This document shows positions 10,516 through 18,115 of a DNA stretch of 64,000 bases, piece by piece. The first letter of the stretch is position 1; every line of letters starts with the position of its first letter. The position numbers and the translations under genes were made by a program. The notes beneath the pieces were generated by a model. That model was given only the letters and a program-made list of their open reading frames with translations. It was not told where the DNA came from and did not search any database. The stretch comes from Bacteroidales bacterium UBA1735 (GTDB taxonomy: Bacteria; Bacteroidota; Bacteroidia; Bacteroidales; Paludibacteraceae). The stretch is from NCBI GenBank assembly GCA_002315745.1, contig DCID01000016.1:87520-151519 (forward strand), written 5' to 3'.

Positions 10516-10944
10516 CTATTGGGGTTTGATCCAGGTCTGATTGCGACCTAACCAACCGCGTTTATCTAGACTACCGCGTAGCACTAAGTTACCGTGGTCT
10601 AAGAATATCTTACCATAGTAGAACTTGCCACTTTGTGGATCAAGCACTTGACCTTCTCTCAGTTCACCTTCTACGGCTTTCATACCACGGATAATGACCA
10701 ATCCTTCCATTTTCTTCCCATGGTCTTCACCCTCACATTCCTCGCAAGTCAAGTCTGCTTTGCCCACTAACATCTTCGATATCTTGCCGTAGTACAAGCC
10801 GTCGTTGGCTTTGTATATAGTGACGATAGAGAAGTGATCACCGGTCTTATCATCCACGGTCATCCAATCTCCTACGATCTCATTGATTTGTGCCATAGCT
10901 ACCATAGGCAGCAAAACGATGGCTAATAATAGACTCTTTTTCAT
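10516..10944 (-). CDS. DUF2147-family secreted protein
   Basis: Protein of 142 residues with a cleavable signal peptide ending near AMAQ. The mature part has the DUF2147 pattern of a short beta-barrel: GDWMTVDDKTGDHFSIVTIY, YYGKI, GLVIIRGMK, G.VLDPQSGKFYYGKI and a C-terminal LDKRGWLGRNQTW. The family is periplasmic and its function is not established. A CEEC motif (TCEECEG) is visible. It is the first gene after the promoter at 10975-11005 and lies 22 bp before lysS, so it leads that operon. Confidence 0.85.
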   Translation of the reverse strand: MKKSLLLAIVLLPMVAMAQINEIVGDWMTVDDKTGDHFSIVTIYKANDGLYYGKISKMLVGKADLTCEECEGEDHGKKMEGLVIIRGMKAVEGELREGQVLDPQSGKFYYGKIFLDHGNLVLRGSLDKRGWLGRNQTWIKPQ

Positions 10945-10974
10945 ATCTTATATGATTTTCTCAAAATTCGGGTG

Positions 10975-11005
10975 CAAAGGTACTACTTTTTTTCGAGATA
11001 TGCAA
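10975..11005 (-). promoter_or_regulatory. Promoter for the DUF2147-lysS-gpsA-pgi operon
   Basis: On the - strand, TTGCATATC (-33) is followed by TACCTTTG (-7, TAnnTTTG consensus) at the usual Bacteroidetes spacing, 30 bp before the DUF2147 ATG. The word is nearly identical to the promoter at 12186-12216. Confidence 0.8.
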
Positions 11006-11163
11006 CATAAAGCACGAAAAAGTGCAAAAAAAACAAAAAAAAGGACTGCCGCAGCATGCTCCGTATTATCTAGGTACACTTGTCGATTGCTGATGACATG
11101 TAATATTCCCTTTGGCACGGAATTTGATAGAGAGGGTTTGTAACCTCAAAACAAGTAAGGGAT

Positions 11164-11670
11164 ATGAGAAGCAGAAAAACTATCGTGTGTTTGGTAGCAC
11201 TAGCTTGTGCCACCATCACGTTGGCTCAGTTCGAGAAGATCAGTGGCCAGCCACCCAAACGGGAGAGTGCCGAAGAACGTGCTACACGTAAGGCACAACA
11301 GTTGCGTGACACCTTGAACCTAGATTGCGATCAGTTCAATAGTGTGTACAAAGTCTATTACAATGAGTATTCCGCTATGGAGCAGCAGATGATGCCGCAA
11401 GGTGGTCCACCTCAAGGCGGTGGAGGAATGCCTCCACAAGGGTTTGGTGGTGGTATGCCCCCACAAGGGTTTGAAGGCGGAGGAATGCCCCCGATGGACT
11501 TCAATGGCGAGATGCCCACACCTCCACAGCCGAAGGAACTGACGGAAGACCAACTGAGAAAGCAGCAGGAGAAACGCCTGAAGAAGATAAAGAAGATTCT
11601 CACAGAACAGCAATATGAACTGTGGCTTCAGTTGGATACCATCAAACCTCCAATGCCACCACAACACTAA
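11164..11670 (+). CDS. Secreted Pro/Gly/Gln/Met-rich protein
   Basis: Protein of 168 residues with a signal peptide (cleavage near TLAQF). Residues 30-75 form a helical segment with a D-x-L-N-L-x-x-x-Q-x-x-x-V pattern, and residues 130-158 form a second, very basic helix (LTEDQLRKQQEKRLKKIKKI). They flank a low-complexity centre (about 78-125) of GGPPQGGGGMPPQGF-type units. The helix-loop-helix layout recalls Spy/CpxP or DUF4890-like periplasmic proteins that sense or chaperone, but no family is certain. It stands alone on the + strand, and I found no clear TAnnTTTG promoter upstream. Confidence 0.75.
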   Translation: MRSRKTIVCLVALACATITLAQFEKISGQPPKRESAEERATRKAQQLRDTLNLDCDQFNSVYKVYYNEYSAMEQQMMPQGGPPQGGGGMPPQGFGGGMPPQGFEGGGMPPMDFNGEMPTPPQPKELTEDQLRKQQEKRLKKIKKILTEQQYELWLQLDTIKPPMPPQH

Positions 11671-11748
11671 GCGTTTGATCGACTGGACGAGGTTATCAAT
11701 CACTTACATGCATCTGTAATTCTTTTGGGGGTCACTATTCTATTCCCA

Positions 11749-11985
11749 TTATTCTTTGCATTCTTGGGGCAGTTCATCCTCGCTCACTTTGACAAATCGT
11801 GGGCCGTGATATCCAGGCTTATCGACTATTTCTGTCCACATGGATGCTGGCCTAACCCATAATCCTTTTTCACCGTATAGGGCTCTATAAACCACCATCG
11901 GTTCCAATGTCTCGCTATGTCTAGCCACTTCGATTAGTTGGTAATAGTTTCCCTTAAAGTGGCGGTAATACCCTGTTTCTAACAT
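11749..11985 (-). CDS. DUF1653-domain protein
   Basis: Small protein of 78 residues. It matches DUF1653: GYYRHFKGNYYQLIEVARHSE, PMVVYRALYG, LWVRPASMW and F near the end. The family is widespread, cytoplasmic and of unknown function. It starts 5 bp after the stop of the Pmp3-like gene upstream on the same strand and probably shares its promoter at 12186-12216. Confidence 0.88.
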   Translation of the reverse strand: MLETGYYRHFKGNYYQLIEVARHSETLEPMVVYRALYGEKGLWVRPASMWTEIVDKPGYHGPRFVKVSEDELPQECKE

Positions 11986-11990
11986 ATTGG

Positions 11991-12146
11991 TTATTTGTTC
12001 TTATTTAGTATCACTAGTGCCGCTATCACTCCAGGTACCCATCCGCAGCAGGTGAGCAGCCCAACAATAATCATTGACCCGCATCCGCGGTCAATCACCG
12101 CCAACGGCGGAAAGATAATGGCTAATATTACTTGTAGGCAAGTCAT
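11991..12146 (-). CDS. Pmp3/YqaE-family small membrane protein
   Basis: A 51-residue hydrophobic protein: MTCLQVILAIIFPPLAV, then a short DRGCGS turn, then GLLTCCGWVPGVIAALVI and the tail LNKNK. The FPPLAV and GWVPGVIAAL motifs and the two membrane helices are the hallmarks of the Pmp3/UPF0057 family, which affects membrane potential and salt or stress tolerance. A longer ORF on the opposite strand at 11995-12255 is its shadow. The promoter lies 40 bp upstream, and the DUF1653 gene follows after 5 bp. Confidence 0.9.
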   Translation of the reverse strand: MTCLQVILAIIFPPLAVIDRGCGSMIIVGLLTCCGWVPGVIAALVILNKNK

Positions 12147-12185
12147 GGTTTCTTTGGGGGGGGGTAATATTTACATTCCAGCGTG

Positions 12186-12216
12186 CAAAGGTACTACTTT
12201 TTTTCGAGATATGCAA
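12186..12216 (-). promoter_or_regulatory. Promoter for the Pmp3-DUF1653 pair
   Basis: TTGCATATC (-33) and TACCTTTG (-7) on the - strand, 40 bp before the Pmp3-like ATG. The sequence between the boxes matches the promoter at 10975-11005 almost base for base. Confidence 0.8.
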
Positions 12217-12247
12217 ATCGGATTTTTATTTTGCACCCGATTTTTGC

Positions 12248-12297
12248 CAAAATAGGAAGTCTTACTACCTAAACTCCCCATATTTCTTCCTATTTTG
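12248..12297. repeat. 12-bp perfect inverted repeat
   Basis: CAAAATAGGAAG (12248-12259) and CTTCCTATTTTG (12286-12297) are exact reverse complements around a 26-bp loop. The pair lies between the end of the FecR-like gene and the promoter of the Pmp3-like gene, both on the - strand. There is no adjacent T-run, so it is not a classical terminator. Confidence 0.75.
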
Positions 12298-12337
12298 TTC
12301 ACTTTTTTGTTAACAGCAGTGGGGTGGCTAAAATTGC

Positions 12338-13261
12338 TTACTTCACATGAACGGTACTTTCTGATGCGTCATAGTGAAAGTGAAGATGGGATAGTTTAGC
12401 CATCCTATCGAGTACACTACGCAAGTCTGTATCCATCATAGAAAAAGTATAAGTATGGCCGTAGCATTGTTCATCATCAATAGAGACCGCTATATCGTAT
12501 CGGCGCTCTAAAAGCTTCATCACGTCGGCAAGAGGCAGATCAACCACCTCCATACGATTATGTCGCCATGCACCGGTCTGATTGGGATGTACATTGTGTA
12601 GGAGACGTTGACCAGTAAGGCTGTTGTAGGATACCTCCTCGCCGGGCTGCAAACCAATCTGTTCATGCTTAGGTGTGGCGAAACGAATACTACCTTCGTC
12701 CAATGCTACACGTATCGGTTCATCCCGATAGGAAGACGCATTAAACTTCGTACCTAAAACAGTGATCGTAGCATCACCCACCTCCACAATGAAAGGCTGG
12801 TGAGGGTTTTTCGTGACCTCAAAGTATGCTTCGCCTTCTAAGTGGATGCGCCGTTCGTCCGCAGTAAAACAAGTGGGATAAGACAGTTGCGATTCGCAAT
12901 TAAGGTAAACCCGTGTACCATCCTGCAAAACCACTTGGGTACGCTCACCCCGTGCGGTACAGACTAACTGTTCGGTAGAGGCAGTTCCATGCAGATCCCT
13001 ATGATGGTAGGCTAAGTAACCACCTATCCATGCACCAGCAATCAGCAGTAATGTGCATGCCACCTTCATCACAATACGCCATCCGATAGTATGTCGCCGA
13101 GTAGAATAATGGTGGCGGTTCCATTCCTCATTGAGGTCATCATCTAGGTGCTGCAGAAGTGAAGGAGTACTCTCCGGTTGTCCAAACCAGGAGGCAACAT
13201 CTCTAGCCTCCTGCGTAGAGGCTTTATTATCTAACACTTTCTGAATGGTTTTGTCCTTCAT
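12338..13261 (-). CDS. FecR-family anti-sigma/transmembrane regulator (orphan)
   Basis: Protein of 307 residues. A short cytoplasmic N-terminal part (1-65) has a W-x-x-x-P.ST-like region. A single membrane helix follows (about 66-90, IVMKVACTLLLIAGAWIGGY). Then comes the periplasmic FecR domain (about 105-205; TEQLVCTARGERTQVVLQDG, YFEVTKNPHQPFIVE) and a C-terminal DUF4974/STN-like domain (about 235-307; VDLPLADVMKLLERRYDIAV). FecR proteins usually pass a signal from a TonB receptor to an ECF sigma factor. Neither partner is adjacent here, so its targets are elsewhere or lost. Confidence 0.9.
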   Translation of the reverse strand: MKDKTIQKVLDNKASTQEARDVASWFGQPESTPSLLQHLDDDLNEEWNRHHYSTRRHTIGWRIVMKVACTLLLIAGAWIGGYLAYHHRDLHGTASTEQLVCTARGERTQVVLQDGTRVYLNCESQLSYPTCFTADERRIHLEGEAYFEVTKNPHQPFIVEVGDATITVLGTKFNASSYRDEPIRVALDEGSIRFATPKHEQIGLQPGEEVSYNSLTGQRLLHNVHPNQTGAWRHNRMEVVDLPLADVMKLLERRYDIAVSIDDEQCYGHTYTFSMMDTDLRSVLDRMAKLSHLHFHYDASESTVHVK

Positions 13262-13306
13262 TTTACTTTCTCTCTATTTAGCCATACTGTTTTTTGAATT
13301 TCGCTG

Positions 13307-13337
13307 CAAAGGTACAACTATTTTTCGAGATACGCAA
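13307..13337 (-). promoter_or_regulatory. Promoter for the FecR-like gene
   Basis: TTGCGTATC (-33) and TACCTTTG (-7) on the - strand, 46 bp before the ATG. Confidence 0.78.
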
Positions 13338-13374
13338 ATAATATGCTAAAAAAGTGATAAAAGACCCCCACCGA

Positions 13375-13393
13375 CTCCCCCTCGAAGGGGGAG
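13375..13393. repeat. C/G-rich hairpin word
   Basis: CTCCCCCT-CGA-AGGGGGAG forms a perfect 8-bp stem with a 3-nt loop. It is followed by more G-rich sequence to about 13430. It lies between the divergent promoters of the FecR-like gene and the prenyl synthase. Related but not identical hairpins are at 48296, 49540 and 55323. Confidence 0.7.
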
Positions 13394-13470
13394 GGGGAGG
13401 AGGACTAGGGAGGGAGAGGGGCACAAAAAAGACAAAGTTAACGATTTTTTGTTGAGATATGCAAATAATA

Positions 13471-13502
13471 TTTGCGTATTCCAAAAAAAAACACTACCTT
13501 TG
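13471..13502 (+). promoter_or_regulatory. Promoter for the polyprenyl synthase gene
   Basis: TTTGCGTATT (-33) and TACCTTTG (-7) on the + strand, with the ATG only 17 bp downstream, so the leader is very short. Confidence 0.82.
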
Positions 13503-13519
13503 CACGTTTTTTGGAATAA

Positions 13520-14554
13520 ATGACCACTATAGAGGACATACGAGAGCCCATAGCAGACGCCTACCGGGCGTACGAGAAAGCGATGGAGGCTATTCTACAT
13601 AGCGACGAAGCACTCATCCATGAGGTGCTGCGCTATGTGCATGCTAAACAGGGCAAACAGCTCCGTCCCCTGATGGTACTATTAGCGGCTGAGATATGTC
13701 ACGGCATCTCCGATAAGTCTATCCTATCCGCTGTCGCGGTCGAGCTGCTACACAACGCCAGCCTCATTCACGACGATGTGGTCGATAACTCCCCTACCCG
13801 CCACGGTAATCCCGCTATACATGCGCGATGGTCGAATAAGATAGCCATCCTCATGGGCGACTACCTATTAGCGAAGATGATCACCTGCGTAGCAGATACG
13901 CGCAATAATGCCATCATCCACGTCGTGGCTCGTCTAAGTGAGTCCCTCAGTCATGGCGAGATCATCCAACTCCATCACGAGTCGTCCATGTGGATCGACG
14001 AAGCGACCTACTTCAAGATCATCGAGAAGAAGACCGCGCAACTCTTCGCCGCCTGCATGGAGATAGGTGCCGAGTCCTCCGGTGCTACACAACGCCAAAC
14101 GACGGCGCTACGGGAGTTCGGACGCCAACTCGGTATATGCTTCCAACTCAAAGACGATGTATTCGACTACTCCGACTCCGACGACCTAGGCAAACCCACC
14201 ATGGGTGACATACGCGACGGCAAAGCGACCCTACCCCTGATCATCGCTCTCCAACGGGCACCGAAGGAAGAGGCAGACCGGATACGCGAGATGGCGGAGA
14301 GGTGGGGGAACGACAACGACAACCACAACCACAACCACAACCACAACCACAACCACAACCACAACCACAACCACAACGATATAGAGCAAGAGATAAAGTC
14401 GTTTGTGCTACGGTACGAGGGAATACGATACGCGTATGCACAGATGCAGACGCATAAAAAAAGCGCCATCGAGGCGCTCTCTATCTTCCATGACTCTGCC
14501 GCTAAGCGGAGTCTGATACAGTTATTGGAGTACGCGATCAATCGCCTCCACTAA
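13520..14554 (+). CDS. Polyprenyl diphosphate synthase with (Asn-His)n insert
   Basis: All-trans polyprenyl diphosphate synthase of 344 residues (IspA/IspB type). It elongates isoprenoid chains, probably for the menaquinone side chain. The first Asp-rich motif is DDVVD at 85-89 (LIHDDVVDNSPTRHG), and the second is in LKDDVFDYSDSDDLGKPTMG. Residues 264-287 are a pure Asn-Asp/Asn-His stretch encoded by 12 AAC-SAY hexamers. They lie in a helix-connecting region after the second motif and before the C-terminal helices. Its 3' end overlaps sufD, on the other strand, by 33 bp and also contains the sufD terminator. Confidence 0.93.
   Translation: MTTIEDIREPIADAYRAYEKAMEAILHSDEALIHEVLRYVHAKQGKQLRPLMVLLAAEICHGISDKSILSAVAVELLHNASLIHDDVVDNSPTRHGNPAIHARWSNKIAILMGDYLLAKMITCVADTRNNAIIHVVARLSESLSHGEIIQLHHESSMWIDEATYFKIIEKKTAQLFAACMEIGAESSGATQRQTTALREFGRQLGICFQLKDDVFDYSDSDDLGKPTMGDIRDGKATLPLIIALQRAPKEEADRIREMAERWGNDNDNHNHNHNHNHNHNHNHNHNDIEQEIKSFVLRYEGIRYAYAQMQTHKKSAIEALSIFHDSAAKRSLIQLLEYAINRLH
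14309..14380. repeat. AAC-SAY hexamer repeat, copy 3 (inside prenyl synthase)
   Basis: Twelve hexamers on the + strand: two AACGAC, nine AACCAC, one AACGAT. This is the most homogeneous copy in the window, which suggests recent expansion. It encodes ND-ND-(NH)9-ND. Confidence 0.95.
14456..14478 (-). terminator. Intrinsic terminator of the suf operon, inside the prenyl synthase gene
   Basis: AGCGCC (14462-14467) and GGCGCT (14473-14478) pair around a 5-nt loop and are followed on the - strand by seven T residues (14462-14456). It lies 44 bp past the sufD stop, within the coding region of the convergent gene. Confidence 0.78.
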
Positions 14555-15157
14555 ACGCTGGTGCTGATCATCATCCTGCACCCTATCCACTATATCATCC
14601 ATAAAAGCGCGTAAGAGCATCTTGCGTCCCGTCTCGGGCGCTATACCGCGCTGGCGCATATAGAAGAGTGCCGATTCGTCGAGTTGTCCCGTCGTTGCAC
14701 CATGGGAAGCCTTGACATCGTCGGCATAGATCTCCAACTGCGGTTGGGTACGCATCGTAGCGAGGTCGGAGAGTAAGAGATTACGATTCGTCTGGCGAGC
14801 ATCCACCTGCTGGGCATCCGGCTTGATCTTCAGTTCACCCACGAAAGCGCCCTTACTCTCATCATCGAGCACGAACTTAATCACCTGTTCGCTCACCCCC
14901 TCCCCTTTATCGTGGTGCATGCGCGTATGCGTAGAGACAGAGTCGGTGCCATGGAGGAAAGCCAAGGCGTAGATCTCGGTATGGCAGTTAGGCGCCGTGT
15001 GGTCGATATGGAGGATATTCGTCGCCGAGGAGAGGTTGATGAGGATGATACGGAGGGATGAGCCTGCCTGTTGGCAGACATGTAAGTCTAAGGTCGGTTC
15101 ATCGATAAAAACCCACTCTTGCTTCTCTCCGGCTGGTATGATGCGTTCTTCGGTCAT
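14522..15157 (-). CDS. sufD: Short SufD-like Fe-S cluster assembly protein
   Basis: Protein of 211 residues, about half the usual SufD length (about 430-450). The C-terminal core is typical of SufB/SufD: QTNRNLLLSDLATMRTQPQLEI, the DDVKASHGATTGQLDE motif with its conserved His, then MRQRGIAPETGRKMLLRAFM. The N-terminal helical domain and part of the beta-helix are missing. It overlaps the sufC stop by one base, so they are cotranslated. No sufB is adjacent. It is either a minimal scaffold partner of SufC, with SufB encoded elsewhere, or a gene that has lost its 5' half. The reading frame and start are clean, so I favour a shortened functional protein. Confidence 0.85.
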   Translation of the reverse strand: MTEERIIPAGEKQEWVFIDEPTLDLHVCQQAGSSLRIILINLSSATNILHIDHTAPNCHTEIYALAFLHGTDSVSTHTRMHHDKGEGVSEQVIKFVLDDESKGAFVGELKIKPDAQQVDARQTNRNLLLSDLATMRTQPQLEIYADDVKASHGATTGQLDESALFYMRQRGIAPETGRKMLLRAFMDDIVDRVQDDDQHQRLVEAIDRVLQ

Positions 15158-15903
15158 TATTCAAACTGGGCATAGCCCGATTGCTCGAGTTCGAGGGCAA
15201 GTTCTTTGCCACCGGTCTTAACGATCCGACCATCCTCGAGCACATGGACAAAGTCGGGTACGATATAGTCGAGCAGACGCTGGTAGTGGGTGATAACGAT
15301 AGAGGCGTTGTGAGGTGTTTTGAGGCGATTGACGCCGTCTGCCACCACTCGGAGTGCATCGATATCGAGTCCCGAATCGGTCTCGTCTAAGATACTGAGA
15401 CACGGCTCGAGCATCGCCATCTGAAAGATCTCGTTCTTCTTTTTCTCACCTCCCGAGAAGCCTTCGTTCACGGAACGGTTATTGAGTTTATCCGCCATGT
15501 CTAAGCCCGCTTTCTTCTCCCGCATCAGTTTCAAGAAAGCCGTTGCAGAGAGTGGTTCTTTGCCCTCGTATTGGCGTTTCTCATTGACAGCGGTACGCAT
15601 GAAATTGACCATCGACACACCGGGTATCTCGACGGGATATTGGAAAGAGAGGAAGACACCTTCGCGAGCACGTATCTCGGCGGGCATAGCGAGTAGGTCT
15701 TTGCCATTGAGCAGGACAGAACCCGCAGTCACTTCGTACTTATCATTACCGGTCAGTACGGCAGAGAGGGTCGATTTACCCGCGCCATTGCGTCCCATGA
15801 TAGCATGCACCTCACCGGCGTTAATGGTGAGGTTGATGCCCTTCAGGATCTCTTTGCCTCCGATAGAGGCATGGAGGTCAGTTATTTGTAATAAAGTGTT
15901 CAT
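15157..15903 (-). CDS. sufC: Fe-S cluster assembly ATPase SufC
   Basis: ABC-type ATPase of 248 residues that powers the SufBCD scaffold. Walker A is GRNGAGKST at 37-45, the signature is [11 protein letters not shown], and Walker B is [14 protein letters not shown]. The SufC-specific YPVEIPGVS region is present. It starts one base after the M28 peptidase stop and overlaps sufD by one base. In most Bacteroidetes sufB precedes sufC; here a peptidase gene holds that place. Confidence 0.96.
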   Translation of the reverse strand: MNTLLQITDLHASIGGKEILKGINLTINAGEVHAIMGRNGAGKSTLSAVLTGNDKYEVTAGSVLLNGKDLLAMPAEIRAREGVFLSFQYPVEIPGVSMVNFMRTAVNEKRQYEGKEPLSATAFLKLMREKKAGLDMADKLNNRSVNEGFSGGEKKKNEIFQMAMLEPCLSILDETDSGLDIDALRVVADGVNRLKTPHNASIVITHYQRLLDYIVPDFVHVLEDGRIVKTGGKELALELEQSGYAQFE

Positions 15904-15904
15904 T

Positions 15905-16843
15905 TTATGGATGGATGACTGTCATAACTACTTCGCCGACAGCCTGGAGGGTGGCGCGACTAATGTGGGACATGTTATCCTGACGCGTATGCCACCATGA
16001 GGCAAAACCATTCGCATTCTTAGCGTCATAATGGATGATATCCACGGTAGGGATACCCGCTAAGTTGATGTAATAATGGTCATCGACAATAGGATAGGAA
16101 TAGTCGGAGACGAAATAGTTGGTATATCCTAACTTACGCGCAGCACGCCAGATGATCTCCTGATAGTTCTCGGCATACTGCATAGAGTAATACTCGCGTG
16201 GGAAGATGGCATCGGGTGCTCCCACCATATCGAGGAGGATACCGAAACGATACCGCTGCGTATTGTGCGCCGCAAAATACTGCGAGCCCAAGCACCAGGT
16301 GTTCTCTCGCTGCATACCGGTATAAGACGAAGGTGCCCCCATATCCTCGGCATCGAAGAAAACGATGTCCATTGCCCCCATCGTCGAATCCAGACTCCAC
16401 TGGCGGGCTATCTCTAAGAGGACACCTACTCCACTAGCACCATCATTGGCACCGGGTACATTATACTTACGGTCTTCATAGAGCGGTTCCTCGTCACACC
16501 ACGGGCGCGTGTCATAGTGTGCGCACAAGAGAAGAGGTGTTTGATTGGACTGACGGGTGAAATGGCCGATGATGTTCATGATCTGTTGGTTATGACCGGT
16601 ATAGTCAGGCATCGTACCTTTCTGCAACTCCACCTCGGCGCCATAAGCGCGGAGGCGCTGAATGAGCCATAGGGCAGTGTTGAGATGTGCCTGCGAATTA
16701 GGGACACGAGGGCCATACGCCATCTGATGTTCGATATAGGCATATGCCGAATCCGCTGAGAACGGCGGACGACTAACCGATGCCTTTTGCGAGCATGACA
16801 CGCATAGCAAAAGCATCCACAAAGAGAGAATAAACGGTTTCAA
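15905..16843 (-). CDS. M28-family peptidase / glutaminyl cyclase-like lipoprotein
   Basis: Zinc peptidase of 312 residues. Metal ligands are visible in [43 protein letters not shown] and [10 protein letters not shown], the pattern of M28 proteins that include glutaminyl-peptide cyclotransferases. I set the start at TTG (16843), one base after the prs stop. This gives a lipoprotein signal [16 protein letters not shown]. The longer in-frame extension only reads backwards through prs in another frame. It probably resides in the envelope. It is cotranscribed with prs and sufC, although the functions are unrelated. Confidence 0.87.
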   Translation of the reverse strand: MKPFILSLWMLLLCVSCSQKASVSRPPFSADSAYAYIEHQMAYGPRVPNSQAHLNTALWLIQRLRAYGAEVELQKGTMPDYTGHNQQIMNIIGHFTRQSNQTPLLLCAHYDTRPWCDEEPLYEDRKYNVPGANDGASGVGVLLEIARQWSLDSTMGAMDIVFFDAEDMGAPSSYTGMQRENTWCLGSQYFAAHNTQRYRFGILLDMVGAPDAIFPREYYSMQYAENYQEIIWRAARKLGYTNYFVSDYSYPIVDDHYYINLAGIPTVDIIHYDAKNANGFASWWHTRQDNMSHISRATLQAVGEVVMTVIHP

Positions 16844-16844
16844 G

Positions 16845-17807
16845 TTATCGAATATTGAGTTCACTAATAGACTTATGTTCCTGAATAGCACGGATAGTCC
16901 CGGCAATAGGTTCAGCGATGCTGACGATACGCACCTTCGAGCATCGGGAAGTATCGAACGGGATGGAGTCGGTGAAGACCAGTTCCTCCAGTTCGCTCTG
17001 TTCCACCAGTTGGCAAGCCTCTCCGGACATGACGCCATGGCTAACCACGGCGCGAACCGACTTAGCACCGGCTGCTTTCATCTCATGTGCAGCGGTACAG
17101 AGTGTGCCTGCCGTGTCCACCATATCGTCCACGATGACCACATCCTTACCATACACATCACCCAAGATACGGATATCGCCGACCTTATTGAAGTCCGGAC
17201 GGCTCTTATAGCAAATAACCATCGGTACCTCCTTATCGGTGAGCAGGTGCATCTTCTTCGAGAAAGCAGCGGCACGCTTGGAACCACCGACATCGGGGGA
17301 AGCGACAATGAGTTTTTTCAGTTTAAGCGACTCTACATAGTTCGCCAACACATTAGCGCCATAGAGGTGATCCACCGGTATATCAAAGAATCCCTGAATC
17401 TGGTCGGCATGCAGATCGACGGTGATGACACGGTCGGCGCCTGCCACTTGTAGCATGTTCGCCACTAACTTAGCGCCAATGGAGACACGCGGTTTGTCCT
17501 TGCGATCCTGGCGTGCCCATCCGAAATAGGGGATGACTGCGATCACTTTATACGCGCTCGCACGCTTCGCCGCATCGATCATGAGGAGTAGCTCCATGAG
17601 ATGATCGCTATTGGGATTGGTCGATTGTACGAGATAAACAGATTGGCCACGCACACTATCATCAAAAGCGGCAGAGAACTCACCGTCCTTAAAACGGCTG
17701 ATGGTCACCTTGCCGAGTGGACAACCGAGATGGTCACATATAGATTGTGCGATAGTGCCGCCATTACTACCGGCAAAAACCTTAAACTGATTGGCTTCCT
17801 GCATCAT
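16845..17807 (-). CDS. prs: Ribose-phosphate pyrophosphokinase
   Basis: Phosphoribosyl pyrophosphate synthetase of 320 residues (EC 2.7.6.1), supplying PRPP for nucleotide, His and Trp synthesis. It shows FKDGEFSAAF, the HADQIQGFFDIPVDHLYG metal/substrate segment, and the PRPP-binding loop VIVDDMVDTAGTLCTA. The length is normal. Its ATG overlaps the DUF4290 stop by 4 bp (ATGA). Confidence 0.97.
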   Translation of the reverse strand: MMQEANQFKVFAGSNGGTIAQSICDHLGCPLGKVTISRFKDGEFSAAFDDSVRGQSVYLVQSTNPNSDHLMELLLMIDAAKRASAYKVIAVIPYFGWARQDRKDKPRVSIGAKLVANMLQVAGADRVITVDLHADQIQGFFDIPVDHLYGANVLANYVESLKLKKLIVASPDVGGSKRAAAFSKKMHLLTDKEVPMVICYKSRPDFNKVGDIRILGDVYGKDVVIVDDMVDTAGTLCTAAHEMKAAGAKSVRAVVSHGVMSGEACQLVEQSELEELVFTDSIPFDTSRCSKVRIVSIAEPIAGTIRAIQEHKSISELNIR

Positions 17808-18115
17808 TTTTTCTTTTTCTTGCCCTGTACATTAGGACGATTATTCTGATATTTAGGGGTATCAAAGCCCTCGAAATCGCAATCGAGACGACCATTGGAC
17901 AGGGTCGCGATATCCTTACGGATACGATCCCAATTCGAATCCTGATCCTTATTCCAGATCATATTCTTCTGCCGCATACATTGGGCGATATAGGTGACTA
18001 ATGCTTGCTGCTGCGCCACATCGGTGAGCGTGCAGGCATACTGCACCATATTCTGAATAATGCGCCCATAGTTACGCATACGAATGGGCGGAAGATTTTG
18101 CGTTAGAGTGTCCAT
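17804..18115 (-). CDS. Short DUF4290-like protein
   Basis: Protein of 103 residues. The segment NYGRIIQNMVQYACTLTD and the following helices match the N-terminal half of DUF4290, a Bacteroidetes protein family of about 200 residues with unknown function. The second half of that family is missing. The protein ends with a lysine tail (GKKKKK) instead. It overlaps both neighbours by 1-4 bp, so translation is coupled with the EEP-family gene and prs. Because it is half the family length, the call is tentative. Confidence 0.65.
   Translation of the reverse strand: MDTLTQNLPPIRMRNYGRIIQNMVQYACTLTDVAQQQALVTYIAQCMRQKNMIWNKDQDSNWDRIRKDIATLSNGRLDCDFEGFDTPKYQNNRPNVQGKKKKK

Noticed and set aside
11090..11145. 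Candidate promoter for the gene at 11164 (ATTCCCTTTGG region)
   Set aside because: The box does not fit TAnnTTTG and no -33 element is at the right distance.
11995..12255. 86-residue ORF on the + strand
   Set aside because: It is the shadow of the Pmp3/YqaE gene on the opposite strand, which has clear motifs and a promoter.
13278..13484. 68-residue ORF on the - strand over the G/C-rich hairpin
   Set aside because: It covers two divergent promoters and a Pro/Ser low-complexity run; it is non-coding.
16844..17068. 75-residue N-terminal extension of the M28 peptidase
   Set aside because: It reads the prs gene in another frame; the TTG start at 16843 directly precedes a lipoprotein signal.
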